A stretch of DNA of 64,000 bases from Smallanthus sonchifolius. Its lineage: Eukaryota; Streptophyta; Magnoliopsida; Asterales; Asteraceae. The stretch lies in the NCBI GenBank assembly GCA_023525975.1, contig CM042034.1, forward strand, positions 63,981,279-64,045,278, given 5' to 3'. The notes below the pieces were generated by a model, which saw nothing but the letters and a program-made list of their open reading frames with translations, was not told the DNA's origin and did no database searches. Made by a program: the position numbers and the translations under genes. Of the stretch, positions 22,058-34,251 are shown piece after piece. Every line of letters starts with the position of its first letter. Position 1 is the stretch's first letter.

Positions 22058-22486
22058 TTAAGTGTTTGACATGGAGTGCTTGAACAGATGAGGATACTTG
22101 CGCATCATCTGTTCCTCACGCTCCCATGTGAATTCCGGTCCGCGTTTTGAGTTCCAACGAACTCTGACAATGGGGATTTTACTACATTTAAGCATTTTGA
22201 CTTCCCTATCCATGATTTCTACCGGTTCCTCGATAAAACGCAACTGTTCATCGATGATCGGTTCCTCAAGAGGAACAGCGAGTGACTCGTCTGCTAAACA
22301 TTTCTTCAAGTTCGAGACATGAAAGACGTCGTGTACACCACTCAGTCCTTCAGGTAGGTCCAGTTGATACGCTACTCGACCAATTCTCTTCACTATGTTG
22401 AACGGTCTAATATAATGAGGATTTAGCTTGCCTTGTTTATCAAAACGGATTACACCTTTCCAAGGTGAGACTTTTAATAGGATCAT
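22058..22486 (-). pseudogene. E2 integrase C-terminus with chromodomain-like end
   Basis: An open 142-codon stretch contains HYIRPFNIVKRIGRVAYQL and DVFHVSNLKKCL (integrase C-terminal region), then FIEEPVEIMDREVK and VRWNSKRGPEFTWEREEQM. The last block is the chromodomain-like tail typical of Tekay/Del chromoviruses. It is thought to guide integration toward particular chromatin. This is the best preserved part of the E2 pol and ends at a stop about 120 bases from the polypurine tract. Confidence 0.85.
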
Positions 22487-22501
22487 GTCGCCTACTTGGA
22501 A

Positions 22502-23371
22502 TTAAAGCGATTTTCGACGCTTATTGGCATAGCTCTTATGATGATCACGAGCTGCCGCCATACATTTTCTAATCTGAATGATCTTTTCAGATGTTTCGAA
22601 TACGAGTTTAGGATCCGTAAGTTGGCTATCCCCAACTTCAGCCCAACAAATAGGTGATCGGCATTTCCGTTCGTATAATGCCTCGAATGGTGCTGCGTTG
22701 ATGCTAGTGTGATAAAGGTTATTGTTGAAGAACTCCACTAAAGGCAAGTGAGTTTTCCAAATGTTACCGAAGTCGATCACACAAGCTCGTAGCATGTCTT
22801 CTAGGATTTGAATAGTACGTTTTGTCTTGCCATCTGTATGAGGATGGTATGTTGTACGCATATCTAGGCGCGTGTCTAGGGCTTTTTGTAAAGATTGCTA
22901 GAAACGTGAGGTGAACCGAGCGTCACGATTCGAGATGATTGAGGATGGCACCCCGTGCCGAGAGACTACTTCTTACAGATAGATGCGAGTTAATTTTTCC
23001 ATCTTGTTAGTCTCTTTAATTGCTAGGAAGTGAGCGGATTTTACCAAACGATCTACGATCACCCAAATGGTGTCGCAGCAGATAGGAGTTTGGGGTAGTA
23101 TAGTGATAAAGTTCATGAAAACCTACTCCCATTTCTACATTGAAATTTCCGGTTACTAGAGAAAACTAGAAGGTTTTTGGTACTCGACTTTGTCTTTTGA
23201 GCAGGTCAGGCACTTGCTCAAATAGGTTGCTATATCGGCTTTTATGTTTGGCCACCGACATAGAACCTTTAGGTCATGATACATCTCATCGGAACCAAGG
23301 TGAATGGCATAGCGAGACTTGCGAGATTCATCCATTACAAGCTCTCTTATATTTTCGAACTTTAGATTCAC
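22502..23371 (-). pseudogene. E2 integrase zinc-binding and core region
   Basis: The zinc-binding part is in 23156-23371 (YHDLKVLCRWPNIKADI, then LTCSKDKVEYQKPS). The core end is in 22502-22861: YHPHTDGKTKRTIQ has Lys where the catalytic Glu of GQTERT is expected, so catalysis is probably lost. It continues VEFFNNNLYHTSINAAPFEA. Between 22862 and 23155 the frame changes with stops. It is followed at 22486 by the chromodomain-like tail in another frame. Confidence 0.8.
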
Positions 23372-23614
23372 ATTCGTTCCATAGAGTAGCGAATATCGTC
23401 TGATTTGACTTCAAGTTGTTCTTTCATACCGTGTGTGGACTGCAACGGTAGGTTTTCCTCTTTTAGGGTTTCAAGTTGAGTACTACGGATCTAATCGGGT
23501 AGTCCAAGATGGATAGTGAGTTGAAATGTTCGAAGTCGTCTTGGTTTAGTTCCTTTCCAACTTAAGGCATCGGCTTCCACGTTAGTCTTGTCCGGATGAT
23601 ACTTGATAGCACAG

Positions 23615-23955
23615 TCATAGTCGTTCAAAAGTTCGATCCAACGGCGTTGTCAGGTGTTCAACTCCTTCTGTTCGAATATGATGAAGACTCTTGTGATCGG
23701 TGTAAATGGTGCACTTGGTACCGTCCAAGTAATGTCTCCATATTTTCAAAGTAAACACTACAGCTCCCAATTCTAGGTCATGGGTAGTATAGTTTTTCTC
23801 ATAACTTTCAATTGACGGGAAGCATATGCGATAACCTTTTCGTGTTGCATCAACACACAACCAAGGCCTTGAATAGAGGCATCGCAATACACTACGAAGT
23901 CATCCGTTCCTTCAGGAAGAGATAGGATAGGTGCACTACAGAGTTTCTGTTTCAA
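23615..23955 (-). pseudogene. E2 RNase H
   Basis: FVVYCDASIQGLGCVLMQ followed by KVIAYASRQLK is in 23773-23955. The second part is in another frame at 23615-23887: YTTHDLELGAVVFTLKIW and CTIYTDHKSLHHI. Both catalytic acid blocks can be seen, but a frameshift lies between them. Confidence 0.85.
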
Positions 23956-24059
23956 CAGTTGGAATGCGGATTCCTGAGTTTCGCTCCAGTTATAGGGTTT
24001 ACCCCTTTTGAGTTAGAGTAGTGAGAGGTTGAGCAATCCTTTGAGATTCCCTCGATGAA

Positions 24060-24766
24060 TTAACGGTAGTAGTCAGCCAATCCCTGAAATTGTCGCACCT
24101 CTGTTGGAGTCATCGGTGTTGTCCTATTCTTGATGGCTTCTACTTTAGATGGATCGACATGTATTCCTTTTCCGTTGACTACATGTCCTAGAAGTTGAAT
24201 CTTCGCGAATCCAGAATTCGCACCTAATGAATTTGGCATAGAATTGCTCTTGTTTCCGCAATTCAAGGACTAAGCGTAGGTGCTCCTCATGTCCTTCCTT
24301 GTTCTTAGAATAGATGAGGATGTCATCAGTGAAAATGATGATGAACTGATCAAGGTAGGTTTACACACACGGTTCCTGAGACCTTTGAACACTGCGGGTG
24401 CGTTGGTCAATCTGAAAGGCATGACGATAAACTCATAGTGGCCGTACCTAGTTCTGAAGACAGTTTTAGAGATATCCTCATCTCGGACTCTCAGTTGATG
24501 GTAACAGGATCTAAGATCTATCTTGTAATAGAAGCTTGATTCCTGGAGTTGATCAAACAGATCATCTATGCGGGGCAGAGGATAATGATTCTTGATCGTC
24601 CCTTTGTTCAGCTCACGATAGTCGATGCACCTGTGGAAAATCCCGTCTTTGTTCTTGACAAATAGGACGGGAGCTCCCCATGGAGATGAGCTAGGTCTGA
24701 TGAATCTCTTATCTAACAACTCTGGCAGTTGTGTAGATAACTCTTGTAATTTGCTAGGTGCAAGTC
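24060..24766 (-). pseudogene. E2 reverse transcriptase
   Basis: IRPSSSPWGAPVLFVKNKDG, YYKIDLRSCYHQLRV and RTRYGHYEFIVMPF are read in 24270-24719. The catalytic loop lies in a shifted frame near 24310-24350 as FTDDILIYSKNK (family usual: FIDD). The thumb part, LLGHVVNGKGIHVDPSKVEA, is in 24060-24266. The sequence fits the chromovirus branch. At least two frameshifts disable it. Confidence 0.9.
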
Positions 24767-24802
24767 TGTATGGTACTCAAGCAATAGGCGCTGCTCCGGG
24801 TG

Positions 24803-25311
24803 CTAGATCAACTTGGTATTCGACTTGATGATGAGACGAAAGACAAGGAAAGTCTTCGGGAAATGCTTGGCGACGAGAGCCAAAATAGCAGTATGCCCTT
24901 TTCGAAGACACCTTTGTATTTTCATGAAGGATATGATGCCAACGACTGCACCACTTCTTTTGCCTTGGACAGAAAGGGTTTCTCCCCTAGGGAGAGGAAG
25001 GCGAATGATTTTGGCACGCCAAATGATTTCGAGGCAGTTCTTAGGTAACCAACCCATGCCAATGAATACGTCAAAGCTGCCAAGTGTGACTGCATGAGGT
25101 CAATCTCAAGCTTATGACCAGCCAATCCGTGCTTACTTCCCTTAAGAATGTGGGTTGCTTCAATTATCTGACCGTCTGCTATATCAATAGTATACTTGGC
25201 TTCTAATAGAGTTGGAGTACGACTGCACCAACTTAAAAATTGTGAAGTCATGTTGAGATTCCTAATGAGACCCATGCTTATAAGGTAATCGTCGGTCAAT
25301 GCAAAGGTCAA
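24803..25311 (-). pseudogene. E2 protease
   Basis: The C-terminal protease strands are readable: YTIDIADGQIIEATHILKG and GLAGHKLEIDLM in 25050-25250, then in another frame MGWLPKNC and IIRLPLPRGETLSVQGK (24803-25057). These match Tekay proteases as I know them. The DSGA active site should lie near 25280-25311 but is not recognisable. Confidence 0.7.
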
Positions 25312-26848
25312 GGGAAGAGGTTCACATGTAGGAAAAGAAATTTAATGAGATACAGATTCCGGTAACATAAGGGATAGGATGTCTGTTTAAGTAATCGTGT
25401 TCAACTGATGGTTAGCTAGACAAATCCCCATTCTCTAATGTCATTGGAATAGCTAGGTATGCTGGGGTATAATTCAATTTAGTCTAAGGATTAGTCACCG
25501 GATAAGGTAATAGAGTCAAAGGGAAATTATTGTTGAACTGTAAGGAATAACGTGTTAGCAGGAGAGAATTCTTCAAATTTCTCTTACATAGATGGAGTCG
25601 GTGGGTTTACCATGAAGTTCTATTAGAGTTTCAGTCAAGATGGTTTCCTTGATCAAGTTTGAATGAGAGTCTTACAGTCACTAAGACTCTTACATGAGTG
25701 CAAATAACATAATCGATTCCATTAAATGATAGTTCGGTATGTCCGTAAACATCTTCAACCTGATAGTCGCGTCTATCAATTGTTGAACATATTTAACGAT
25801 ACCAATTAGTCGTTGAGCAGATTAGGAGAATTTCTATGGATAGTGGAAACTTAAGTCTGTAAATCACTGATTAGGACCATTTATCCACACACTAGGTTTT
25901 GCCAGGATTTACATGCACCTCAAATTACTATTACGTGTGCACCCCATAATGATAATTTGCTTCGCATGCTCACCCTAGTTCTCCCTGCCCCATGTCAAAA
26001 TGTCCTTTAGTTTGTATTGTCGGGTACAGGGTGCTGTCAAATATGATAAGTCATTGAAAGGTGTAGTCATCAACCATAAGTTGATCGACTAGGACTCATA
26101 GCAGGATGAGTAGTCGGAAATCGTTTGATCCGAGTATTCACTCGAGTTGAAATATACGACGATGGTCCAATCCAGTGGATTGTAGATGAGATCATGCATG
26201 TAAAATGCGACTTATAGAAGTGAAACTAGTTCATGGATATGTGTTACTGGAAGACGAAAAGTAGTCGTCTTTCCAACTGAATCAAGATAGGTTTTGGGTA
26301 TGCAATGTGCAAGGCGTGCTCAACCTTGTGGTCAATCTTTCTTCAACAGAATACCGACCAAAGCACGAGCCCACGGCTCAGGAAAGTGATGACATCTATG
26401 TGTCAATGGTTTCTGCAATGATGCGTGCAACAATCTGCCTTCACTCGACGTATTGTTGCTAGTGGGTACAGTAGGGACTCGCCTCCGACGATCCCAACTC
26501 CCAGAGAGATATGTGCTAGTGTTGAGTGTCGTCCATAACATGGACCTAAGAAAGCCCACCATACCCAACGGGTGATGGTGATGCAAGTGACTTCTTCGAA
26601 GGCTCCGTCTCGCTGCCCTCGGACGGGAGTGGATGATGTTCTGATGATTCCCCGAGTGTCGCCACTAGGAATTATGATGCAATGCAAATGATGTGTCCCT
26701 TGCCAACTAAGGGTGATACGGATGGTGTTACATGCCTGCACTACAATGTATGTATAGGTGCTATATGTATCAGGTATGAGTGTCTATGTCGTGTAACTAA
26801 TGTGTGAGGTTATAGTCTAGTATGCAATCCTAGTTCTCTATAACCAAT
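25312..26848 (-). other. E2 5' internal region; gag not recognised
   Basis: This is where gag should be, but no capsid motif or zinc knuckle could be found in any minus frame. The open frames at 26332-26741 look like chance. Gag is either very decayed or was absent or replaced. Confidence 0.45.
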
Positions 26849-26861
26849 GGCTCTGATACCA
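26849..26861 (-). promoter_or_regulatory. E2 primer-binding site (tRNA-iMet)
   Basis: The minus strand reads TGGTATCAGAGCC three bases inside the 5' LTR, the standard complement to the 3' end of initiator methionine tRNA. Confidence 0.9.
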
Positions 26862-26864
26862 ATC

Positions 26865-27368
26865 TATCACACCCCCAAATTCCACTAACAGAGTTTTACC
26901 GCGTGGTTCGTGACAAACAAGGATCTCAGTCATTAGTTACATGAAACGACATTAAATGGGACATAAATGAAATATCATAAAAGTTCAGAGTTATTGCGGA
27001 AGCGTTTAAATAAGAAAATAAATGCGCAAAACAAGCGCGCCCAAGTTTAGTTTAATAAAACAAGTAAATTTTTTTGAATGTTTACATGAGGACGAAATGA
27101 TAGTAGGACTCAATGCATGTCCTAAGTGTGTAACTTGTGCCTTAGCAACCTGAGAAACATGTAAGAAAAAGTGTCAACACAAGGTTGGTGAGTTCATAGG
27201 CTTACAAGTAAATAAACTGTTTGAGTGTTGCTGGATCCACATACGTAAGTCACACCTATTGATAGCTAGACAATGTACAAGTTACTCTAAGCGTTCGCAA
27301 CCGAAGCTGACTGTTTATGTTTAAGATGCCTTCCGCCATTGCTAATATCAACAATGGCAAATGTTTAG
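26865..27368 (-). repeat. E2 5' LTR, part 1 (before SIRE1)
   Basis: TATCACACCCCCAAATT... is homologous to 19109 onward (the first bases TG have become TA). It stops at TTTAG (27364-27368), the SIRE1 target duplication. Confidence 0.9.
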
Positions 27369-27911
27369 TGTTGAAGCACTTTCCTGTGACAAACACTCTG
27401 GATAGATAGAGTCTTAGTCTTAGGTTGTTTTGTCTTGTTTGTAACTGTCTTTGTATGTAAGAGTCTTTATGTATTAGTTTATCGAGTTGTATTTACTTTT
27501 ACATATTGAATGTTGCAGAATTCTCCAAGTGTTTTGCGCACTTGTAAGTGCGCAGGAGAAAAGCTCCTGCGTACTTGGTAAGTACGCAAGAGTAACTTTG
27601 CGTACTTGCTAAGTACGCAAGAGCATTTTTCCCTGCGCACTTGCTAAGTACGTAGGCATCAGGTCTTGTATAAATAGGATAGGTTGACAGAAGTTAAGTA
27701 TGCAGGCATTATATCAAATACGCAGATTGTAATCTCAATGCTTTTCTCTGTAACCGTCAAGTGTTTATAATACAAAGAACGTTTAAAGTGTTTTCTCTTG
27801 TTAGTTTACTTTGTTTAGCTAGACTCTTCGCCTAGTCATGGGCATTCCGCACCCGGTCTGACCAGTAGACCCACTTGCATGTGACAATCCGCCACACCCG
27901 AGGGACCTACA
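27369..27911 (+). repeat. SIRE1 5' LTR
   Basis: 543 bp, TGTTGAAGCAC...GGGACCTACA. The TATA box is TATAAATA at 27669-27676. Upstream lies a cluster of palindromes with arms GCGYACTT/AAGTRCGC at 27536-27553, 27569-27587, 27600-27618 and about 27635-27653. Confidence 0.92.
27669..27676 (+). promoter_or_regulatory. SIRE1 LTR TATA box
   Basis: TATAAATA about 15 bases after the last palindrome of the LTR cluster. It fits the U3 promoter of the element. Confidence 0.65.
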
Positions 27912-27913
27912 AG

Positions 27914-27925
27914 TGGTATCAGAGC
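27914..27925 (+). promoter_or_regulatory. SIRE1 primer-binding site (tRNA-iMet)
   Basis: TGGTATCAGAGC two bases after the 5' LTR. Confidence 0.9.
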
Positions 27926-28499
27926 ATTGCTCCTGATTTCGAGTGTTGTGAGTGAGTTTGGAGAGTTTCTATCGAGTTTTTACAAGCAAAAAGAGGTATT
28001 TTTGTTGACTTTTGTGAAAAAATAGGGGTAGCTCTTGAGCACTATTTTAGAAGTAAAAATCACTCAAAAACTGATTTTTGTTGTGTATTTGAGTGTTTTG
28101 AGTATCAAAGGTTGGTTAGAAACAAGTTTCTGACCCTTTGGCTCATTTGAATTGATCATCAGACCAATTTTTACCATATCCGGCGAGTTTCAGGTGAATG
28201 GAAAAGTTTGGTGAAAGTTGCTGAAAAGGTATCCTGCGTACTTACCATTTCTGGCAAAAAGTACAGTTTTGTGCGTACTTACTAAATACGCAAGACTTAT
28301 CCCCTGCGTGCTTACAAGTACGCAAGACTGAACTTGTGCGAACTTAAGTTATATCCTGCGTACTTACTATTTACTCCTGCGTACTTATAAGTACGCAGAA
28401 GCAAATCTAAATACGCAAGACCATTTCTCAAGTGCGCAAGGCCAAAAATCAAGTGCGCAACTGTGTCTGATTTTTCTGAAATTTGACTAACTGTTCACT
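27926..28499 (+). other. SIRE1 leader with palindrome half- and full sites
   Basis: No coding signal. Between about 28230 and 28460 there are at least four GCGTACTT or AAGTACGC sites like those in the LTR. The gag ATG follows at 28500. Confidence 0.7.
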
Positions 28500-31006
28500 A
28501 TGTCAAATCTTCAGAATTTGGGAAACCTGTTAAATTATGATAATGAGATCGGTACACCACAGAAACCACCAAAGTTGCTGAACGTGAACGATTATTCTAA
28601 TTGGAAAGCACGTTTTGAGCACTACATTTCGTATACCAATTCATCGCTATGGATACCAATCCTTGAGGGATATAAGCATCCCACGCACATCTATCTTGAT
28701 GAAACCATGCCCAAACCTATATCTAAGCTTTCTGACGAAGAAAAGAAAGCTTATGATCGTGAAAAGAAGGCACTTGGTTCGATCACTATGGCATTAACTC
28801 AGGAATTGTTCCACAGTTTCCGAGGTTATGACAATTCCAAGGATCTTTGGAAAGCTTTACAGAAAAGATTCGAAGGAAATAGTGACATCAAGAAGAGTAA
28901 GCGGTATCTTCTCAGGAAGCAGTATGAGTGCTTCAGATTTTTAGAGAACGAATCTTTAGATGACCTCATCTCTAGATTCTATCATTTACAGACTAAGTTG
29001 AAGGCTTTTGAACTCAGGTATCCAGATGAAGAGATGGTGGAAAAGTTTTTGGATGCTTTACCACCCAAGTTTGAGATGTACACAACCCTGATGAGGGAAA
29101 ATCCTAAATTCTATGAGTTGACAGTAGAGGAGGCAATAGGAAAGGTTCAAGCTCATGACATGAACCTAAGAAGAAAGGAGAGCTTAGGAAGACCCCAGAT
29201 ACAAGACCCTTCTATGTATCATGGGACGACTTCTACATCCAAGTCATCGGGCTCTGGAATTGCCCTCTTCACTGGAAACCTACTGAAGAAGACCACTCAA
29301 CTAGTTGTGGTGGTCTTGCATGCTATGCATCTGGATCAGGGTTGGGGTCTCATCATCAAAGTACCTCAAGAAATCCTCCTGCTACGTCTTCTGCTAACCA
29401 CTCAGCTATAGCCAGAATAGCTGAAGATCATGTAGCACTATTCTCATCTTGTATGCTTACGTATGAGAATTTCATAGGTGGCAAGCTTACTGATCCAGAG
29501 ACGATAGAAGAAGATTTTAATCAAGTGGATCCTGATGACATGGAGGACATGGATATTCAATGGAATATGGCCATGCTATTGAGGAGAGCCAAGCGTTTCA
29601 TGAACAGAACAGGAAGAAAGTTTATTGGCGGGCATCCTAATGCCAAGGTCGGGTTTGACAAATCTAAGGCCAAATGCTACAAGTGTCTGAACTATGGAAA
29701 CTTTTCTCGAGAGTGTCAGAAAGACAGAGCACCTGCCTCTAGTTTTACCCGACCCAGCCAAGGAAACAGCCATGGCCACAATAACTCAAACCACCACAAT
29801 CAAAGCCAAGCTGGAACGTCCAATGCACTAGTAGCCCAACAGGACGAAAGCTTTAATTGGGGTGTTCATCTTGAGGATGCCATCATCGCACAAACACAGG
29901 TTGGTCTCATGGATGAGATCATGGAGATGATGGAAGCAGAGAAAAGGGAAGCTTCTATGGCTGACCTAGAAGAATCTACAACTGCTGCTACTGAGGAGGT
30001 GAAGGAAGCTGAAGAAATGGAAGCTCCTGTAGCTGATAAAGAGGAGTCGACCACTGCTGTTGCTCTCATGGCCATTGGAGAAGCAACAAGTTCATCGTCT
30101 GAGGTAGATTCTAACCCTTTCTATATTATTTCATGTTCTAAATGTCTAGGGCTAAAACTTGAAATCTCTAGGCTCTAAGAAAAAATCGAACCCCTAAGTT
30201 TGGCAGCTCTAAACTATAAAGAAAATGAAAAACGTTTTAAAGATTCTATTGAAACGTTGAAAAAAGAAAAATGTGAATATTCTCTAAAAATAAGCGATCA
30301 ACAGCTTCACTTAGACATTGCATACAGGGGGTTGGAAAAACGGAACAATGAAATCAACAAACTGCAAAATGAGATCTTGCATTTAAAATGTGCTAATGAT
30401 AAGTTGAAAAACTCTCGCTTTGTGGTGGAACACTACGAATCTGTGGTGAGACAACTGAATGGGTTAGGTTTGGGTACTAATGCCATTCCTCCACCAGTGA
30501 GCGGGAAGTTTTTCAATAGCTTAATAGACATTGATCTCACTTGTCTAGATGAGTCCTCTGATAAGGATGATTCCCCTAAAAAGGATAAATCCTCAAGTAA
30601 GGCTAACTCCACATCTAGTGAGGAGTTTGTTACTGCTTCTGAAGATGGGTCGGTTAACACTTACCCTGAAGGAGCAGTATCTGAGGAGTTGTTCACTGAA
30701 CAAAAGGTAAAGAAAAACGTTATCACTAATGGTGATAATTGCATTTTAACTGAACCCGATATCATTGAAACAAATGATAATCTAAAGGTAATGCTTTATG
30801 GGGGGTATAAAAGTCTTAACCAAGCAAAGAAAGAAGCTTTTTCAGCTCATTATGGCTTGGGTATAAAGAAAATTTGGAAAAATATTATGCTCCCAAAAAC
30901 CAAACAGGAAAGGTTCAGACTCCTGTTCATAAACCAACTCCTCCTGCTCATAATGCTGAGTTATCTAAGGCCAGATCTAATGAGCCTTACAAGAGAACTT
31001 ATATAG
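28500..31006 (+). pseudogene. SIRE1 gag
   Basis: Starts MSNLQNLGNLLNYDNEIG at 28500. The UBN2 capsid core follows: DYSNWKARFEHYI, KDLWKALQKRFEGN, ESLDDLISRFYHLQTKLKA, then FLDALPPKFEM. A frameshift near 29340 moves the zinc knuckle CYKCLNYGNFSREC (about 29678-29715) to another frame; its usual Gly-His pair is Gly-Asn, so metal binding is doubtful. A TAA at 30176-30178 is an in-frame stop. The coiled-coil-like tail (30200-30450, Glu/Lys/Asn-rich) continues in the same frame. Long gag proteins with a coiled-coil tail are usual in this lineage. Confidence 0.85.
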
Positions 31007-31611
31007 ACAAGAGGAATTTTTTTCACTGTGACTTGGTTGGTCACATTATTGTGAACTGTCCTTCTAAGAACCAAGGGAAACAGCATGTTGTTCCACAACC
31101 AGCTATTATCCCCAGGTCGCCATGAGTGAAAGCTCCCAAAAATCCAAAACAAAATGTGGTGAAACCACCAGTCAAACCGATGGTAAAGCCTAAGATCAAA
31201 TCTGAAGCTAAACCATCTGTTTCAAGAAAGGTAACGCAACCTGCTGTACCTTGTCTACGTACCTCTGGTAGTACACGCACTGGTGAGAAACCTGTGGCGA
31301 AACTCTCAAAGCCACAGAGAAGAAGAAGAAACAAGAGGTTGAGAAAGCTGGAGCAGCTGACTTCAGTTCAATCAGGTGAAGCTTCCACATGTTCACCTGC
31401 TACTGTTGAATCAAAGTATCCTGTTCCAGTTAAGAAACAGAAGAGATCCTGGACTGCCAAATCCAAAAATTCTCAATCTCCCAATTCTAATTCTTTTAAA
31501 GATTCATCAATTTTGAACAGTCATCACGACTGTGAGTTAAAGGAAGTAGTTTATTTTGAAAAGGATGGACGACCCAAGACCATAATGGCTTCGGTCTCCA
31601 AATCTAACTAA
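31007..31611 (+). pseudogene. SIRE1 gag-pol linker with a second zinc-knuckle-like motif
   Basis: FFHCDLVGHIIVNCPSK (31016-31066) has the spacing of a degenerate CCHC knuckle. It is followed by a Pro/Lys-rich basic linker. TGA at 31123-31125 and TAA at 31609-31611 interrupt the frame. The basic region could bind nucleic acid; this is inference. Confidence 0.6.
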
Positions 31612-31616
31612 TTCTT

Positions 31617-32177
31617 TTGTTACTGGTGCAGGGACGTCCGAAGGATACTATCTCTAATCGATGGTATGTAGATAGTGGATGCTCCCGGCACATGACAGGA
31701 AACATGGCCCTGCTTCAAGATGTTAAACCGTTCAGAGGCGACTATATGGCCTTTGCCGGAGAAAAAGGCGGCAACATCACGTGTCAAGGCGTGGTTTCGA
31801 ACGGTTGTGTCAGCTTTGACAATGTCAACTTCTGCGAGCAGCTGAAGCATAACCTGTTGAGTGTCTCCCAAATGTGTGATAAGGAGTACTCGGTGATGTT
31901 TGACAAGTCAGAATGCCTGATTCTCAAACCCGATTTTGAAGTTCCGGAAGACTGGATCCTGATGAGAGCGCCAAGAATAAACGACACATATCAGATCGAT
32001 ATGAGCGTGGCAACAACCACCTCATCAGTTGCCACTTGTTTGCTTACAAAAGCGACAGAGCTAGACTCCATCTTGTGGTATAGGAAACTCGGACATATTT
32101 CGTATCGTAAAATGAATCATCTTGTCCGAAACGATTTGGTAACCGGGGTTCCTAAGCTGATTTACCGTTGCAGATGA
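31617..32177 (+). pseudogene. SIRE1 protease and pre-integrase region
   Basis: The protease active site RWYVDSGCSRHMTGN is intact, followed by GNITCQGVV and LKHNLLSVSQMCD. The GAG-pre-integrase block ILWYRKLGHISYRKM closes the segment. A frameshift near 32165 leads to a stop; the zinc-binding DCMPCKKGKQ appears just after, in another frame. This cysteine-containing DSG motif is typical of the SIRE branch. Confidence 0.88.
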
Positions 32178-33270
32178 CTGTATGCCTTGTAAAAAGGGCA
32201 AACAGCAACGGAAGTCTCACAAGCCCTAGGTCCAAAACTCTATTGATATCCCTTTGGAGCTATTACACATGGATCTGTTTGGCTCCATAAGTATCAGGAG
32301 TATTGGAGGTAAGTCGTTCTGTCTAGTAGTAACTGATGATTTCTCATGTTTTTCTTGGATGCATTTTTTAGGTACTAAAGACGAGACTGCTGATAGTCTT
32401 CAATACTTGATCCTGAGCTTGGAATCTTTTTGCAAGCTGAAAGTTAGAAGGATAAGGAGCGACAACAAAACTGAGTTCAAGAATAATTTGATGCAGCTTT
32501 TCTGTCTCAAGAAAGGGATCCGTCATGAATTCAGCGCGCCATACACGCCTCAGCAGAATGGAGTTGCTGAACGGAAGAACAGAACACTGATTGAGACTGC
32601 AAGGACTATGCTGTCGGATGCAAAGCTTCCTGTCACATTCTGGGCAGAAGCCGTTAATACAGCCTGTCACGTCTTAAACAGAGTTTTGGTTGTGAAAAGG
32701 CACAACAAGACTTGTTACGAGTTGATCAACAATGGACTTCCCAATCTTGATTACCTAGTTCCTTTTGGTAGTCCCTGTTCCTTGTTGCTACAGTACAAAG
32801 ACCGCCAGTCTAAGTTTCATGCAAAAGCGGTGGAAGACATCTTCTTAGGATACGTTTCCAACTCGCCTTGCATGAGAGTGTACAACATAGGAACTCGTAC
32901 TGTCGAGGAATGGTTTGAAGTGGATTGCAGTAAACATAGCATTCCACCCGAACCAACAGGTCCAGCTTGGGGTTTTGATTATGATGCGCTATTCAAGTCA
33001 TTCAATCTTCCTGATCTATCTGCAGTTGACACCGCAAATGTTTATGAATTATTGGGTGGCGACAATGACTCCAGCTTCTCTACTCGTGCTACTGTACCGA
33101 TTGTAACTCCTGATTCCAATGCTGCATATGCATCTGGAACTCATGACAGTGATAGCAGTGGAAATGTTCTTGTTGTTGGAAATGACGCTCAAGCTAATCC
33201 TAACACAACTGTAGGAAATGAAGCTCCATCTGATCCAATTAACATTGAATCTTCTTTCTCTGGAACATAG
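32178..33270 (+). pseudogene. SIRE1 integrase
   Basis: The core carries LLHMDLFGSISI, RSDNKTEFKNNL and QQNGVAERKNRTL, so the D, D and E catalytic residues are present. LNRVLVVKRHNKTCYEL and FGSPCSLLLQYKDR (family usual has GC rather than SPC) follow, then an acidic linker. The frame is open from 32254 to a single TAG at 33268-33270, after which the reverse-transcriptase part continues in the same frame. Confidence 0.88.
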
Positions 33271-34251
33271 GAAATGGGGGAGTTAAGCACGAATCTTGAT
33301 CCAGAAATTCAGGAACCGATTGTACCAGAGACGAGAGTGCATAGGAATCATCCAATCGATAACATTATTGGTGATCCTTATGCCGGTGTTCAGACTCGTC
33401 ATCGAACCATCACTGAGAACACCAGTCTTTACACAGAGATACTTGACACTGGTGTCATGGAAACATGTCTTCATGCTGCATTCGTGTCCCAGTTAGAGCC
33501 GAAGAATGTGAAGGAGGCTCTCACTGACAACTGCTGGAATGAGGCGATGCAAGATGAATTGTCTCAATTCCAAAAGTTGCATGTGTGGGATTTGGTTGAC
33601 TTGCCAAAAGGCTTTCAGCCAATTGGAACCAGATGGGTGTTCAAATGCAAGACGGATGATCGTCATGTTGTTGTGAAGAACAAAGCAAGATTGGTTGTTC
33701 AGGGGTTTTATCAGCAAGAGGGCTTGGATTACACGGAAGTATATGCCCCAGTTGCTAGAATTGAGGCCATTCGACTATTCTTGGCTTATGCCACATATGT
33801 CGGCTCCAAGGTCTATCAACTTGATGTGAAGAGTGCTTTCCTTTATGGTAAAGTTCATGAAGAGGTCTATGTCACTCAACCTCCCGGTTTTGAAGATCAG
33901 CATAATATCAATAAAGTGTATAAGCTCGACAAAGCACTTTATGGTCTTCATCAAGCACCGTGGGCATGGTATGAGACATTATCTAAGCATTTACTGTCTA
34001 ATGGTTTCGACCGTGGACAGATTGACTCGACCCTCTTCATTAGGAAAGCAGGAGGTGACATTCTTCTTGTACAAGTATACGTCGATGACATTATCTTTGG
34101 ATCTACCAATGAAGGGATGTGTAGGGAATTCGAGCAGGTGATGAAGTCCAAGTTTGAAATGAGTAATATGGGTGAATTGTCATTCTTCCTAGGTCTGCAA
34201 GTTAGTCAAAGAGAGGATGGCATTTACCTCTATCAAACCAAGTATGTGTAG
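33271..34251 (+). pseudogene. SIRE1 reverse transcriptase
   Basis: The RVT_2 family is plainly seen: WNEAMQDELSQFQKLHVWDL, TRWVFKCKTDD, VYAPVARIEAIRLFLAYA, QLDVKSAFLYGKV and QVYVDDIIFGST, where the catalytic YVDD is intact. MGELSFFLGLQVSQ follows. The frame runs without break from 33274 to one TAG at 34249-34251 and continues in the same frame into RNase H. Apart from the two stops the domain looks complete. Confidence 0.92.

Noticed and set aside
26332..26741. Candidate E2 gag
   Set aside because: His/Thr/Arg-rich without capsid or zinc-knuckle motif. It may be untranslated leader.
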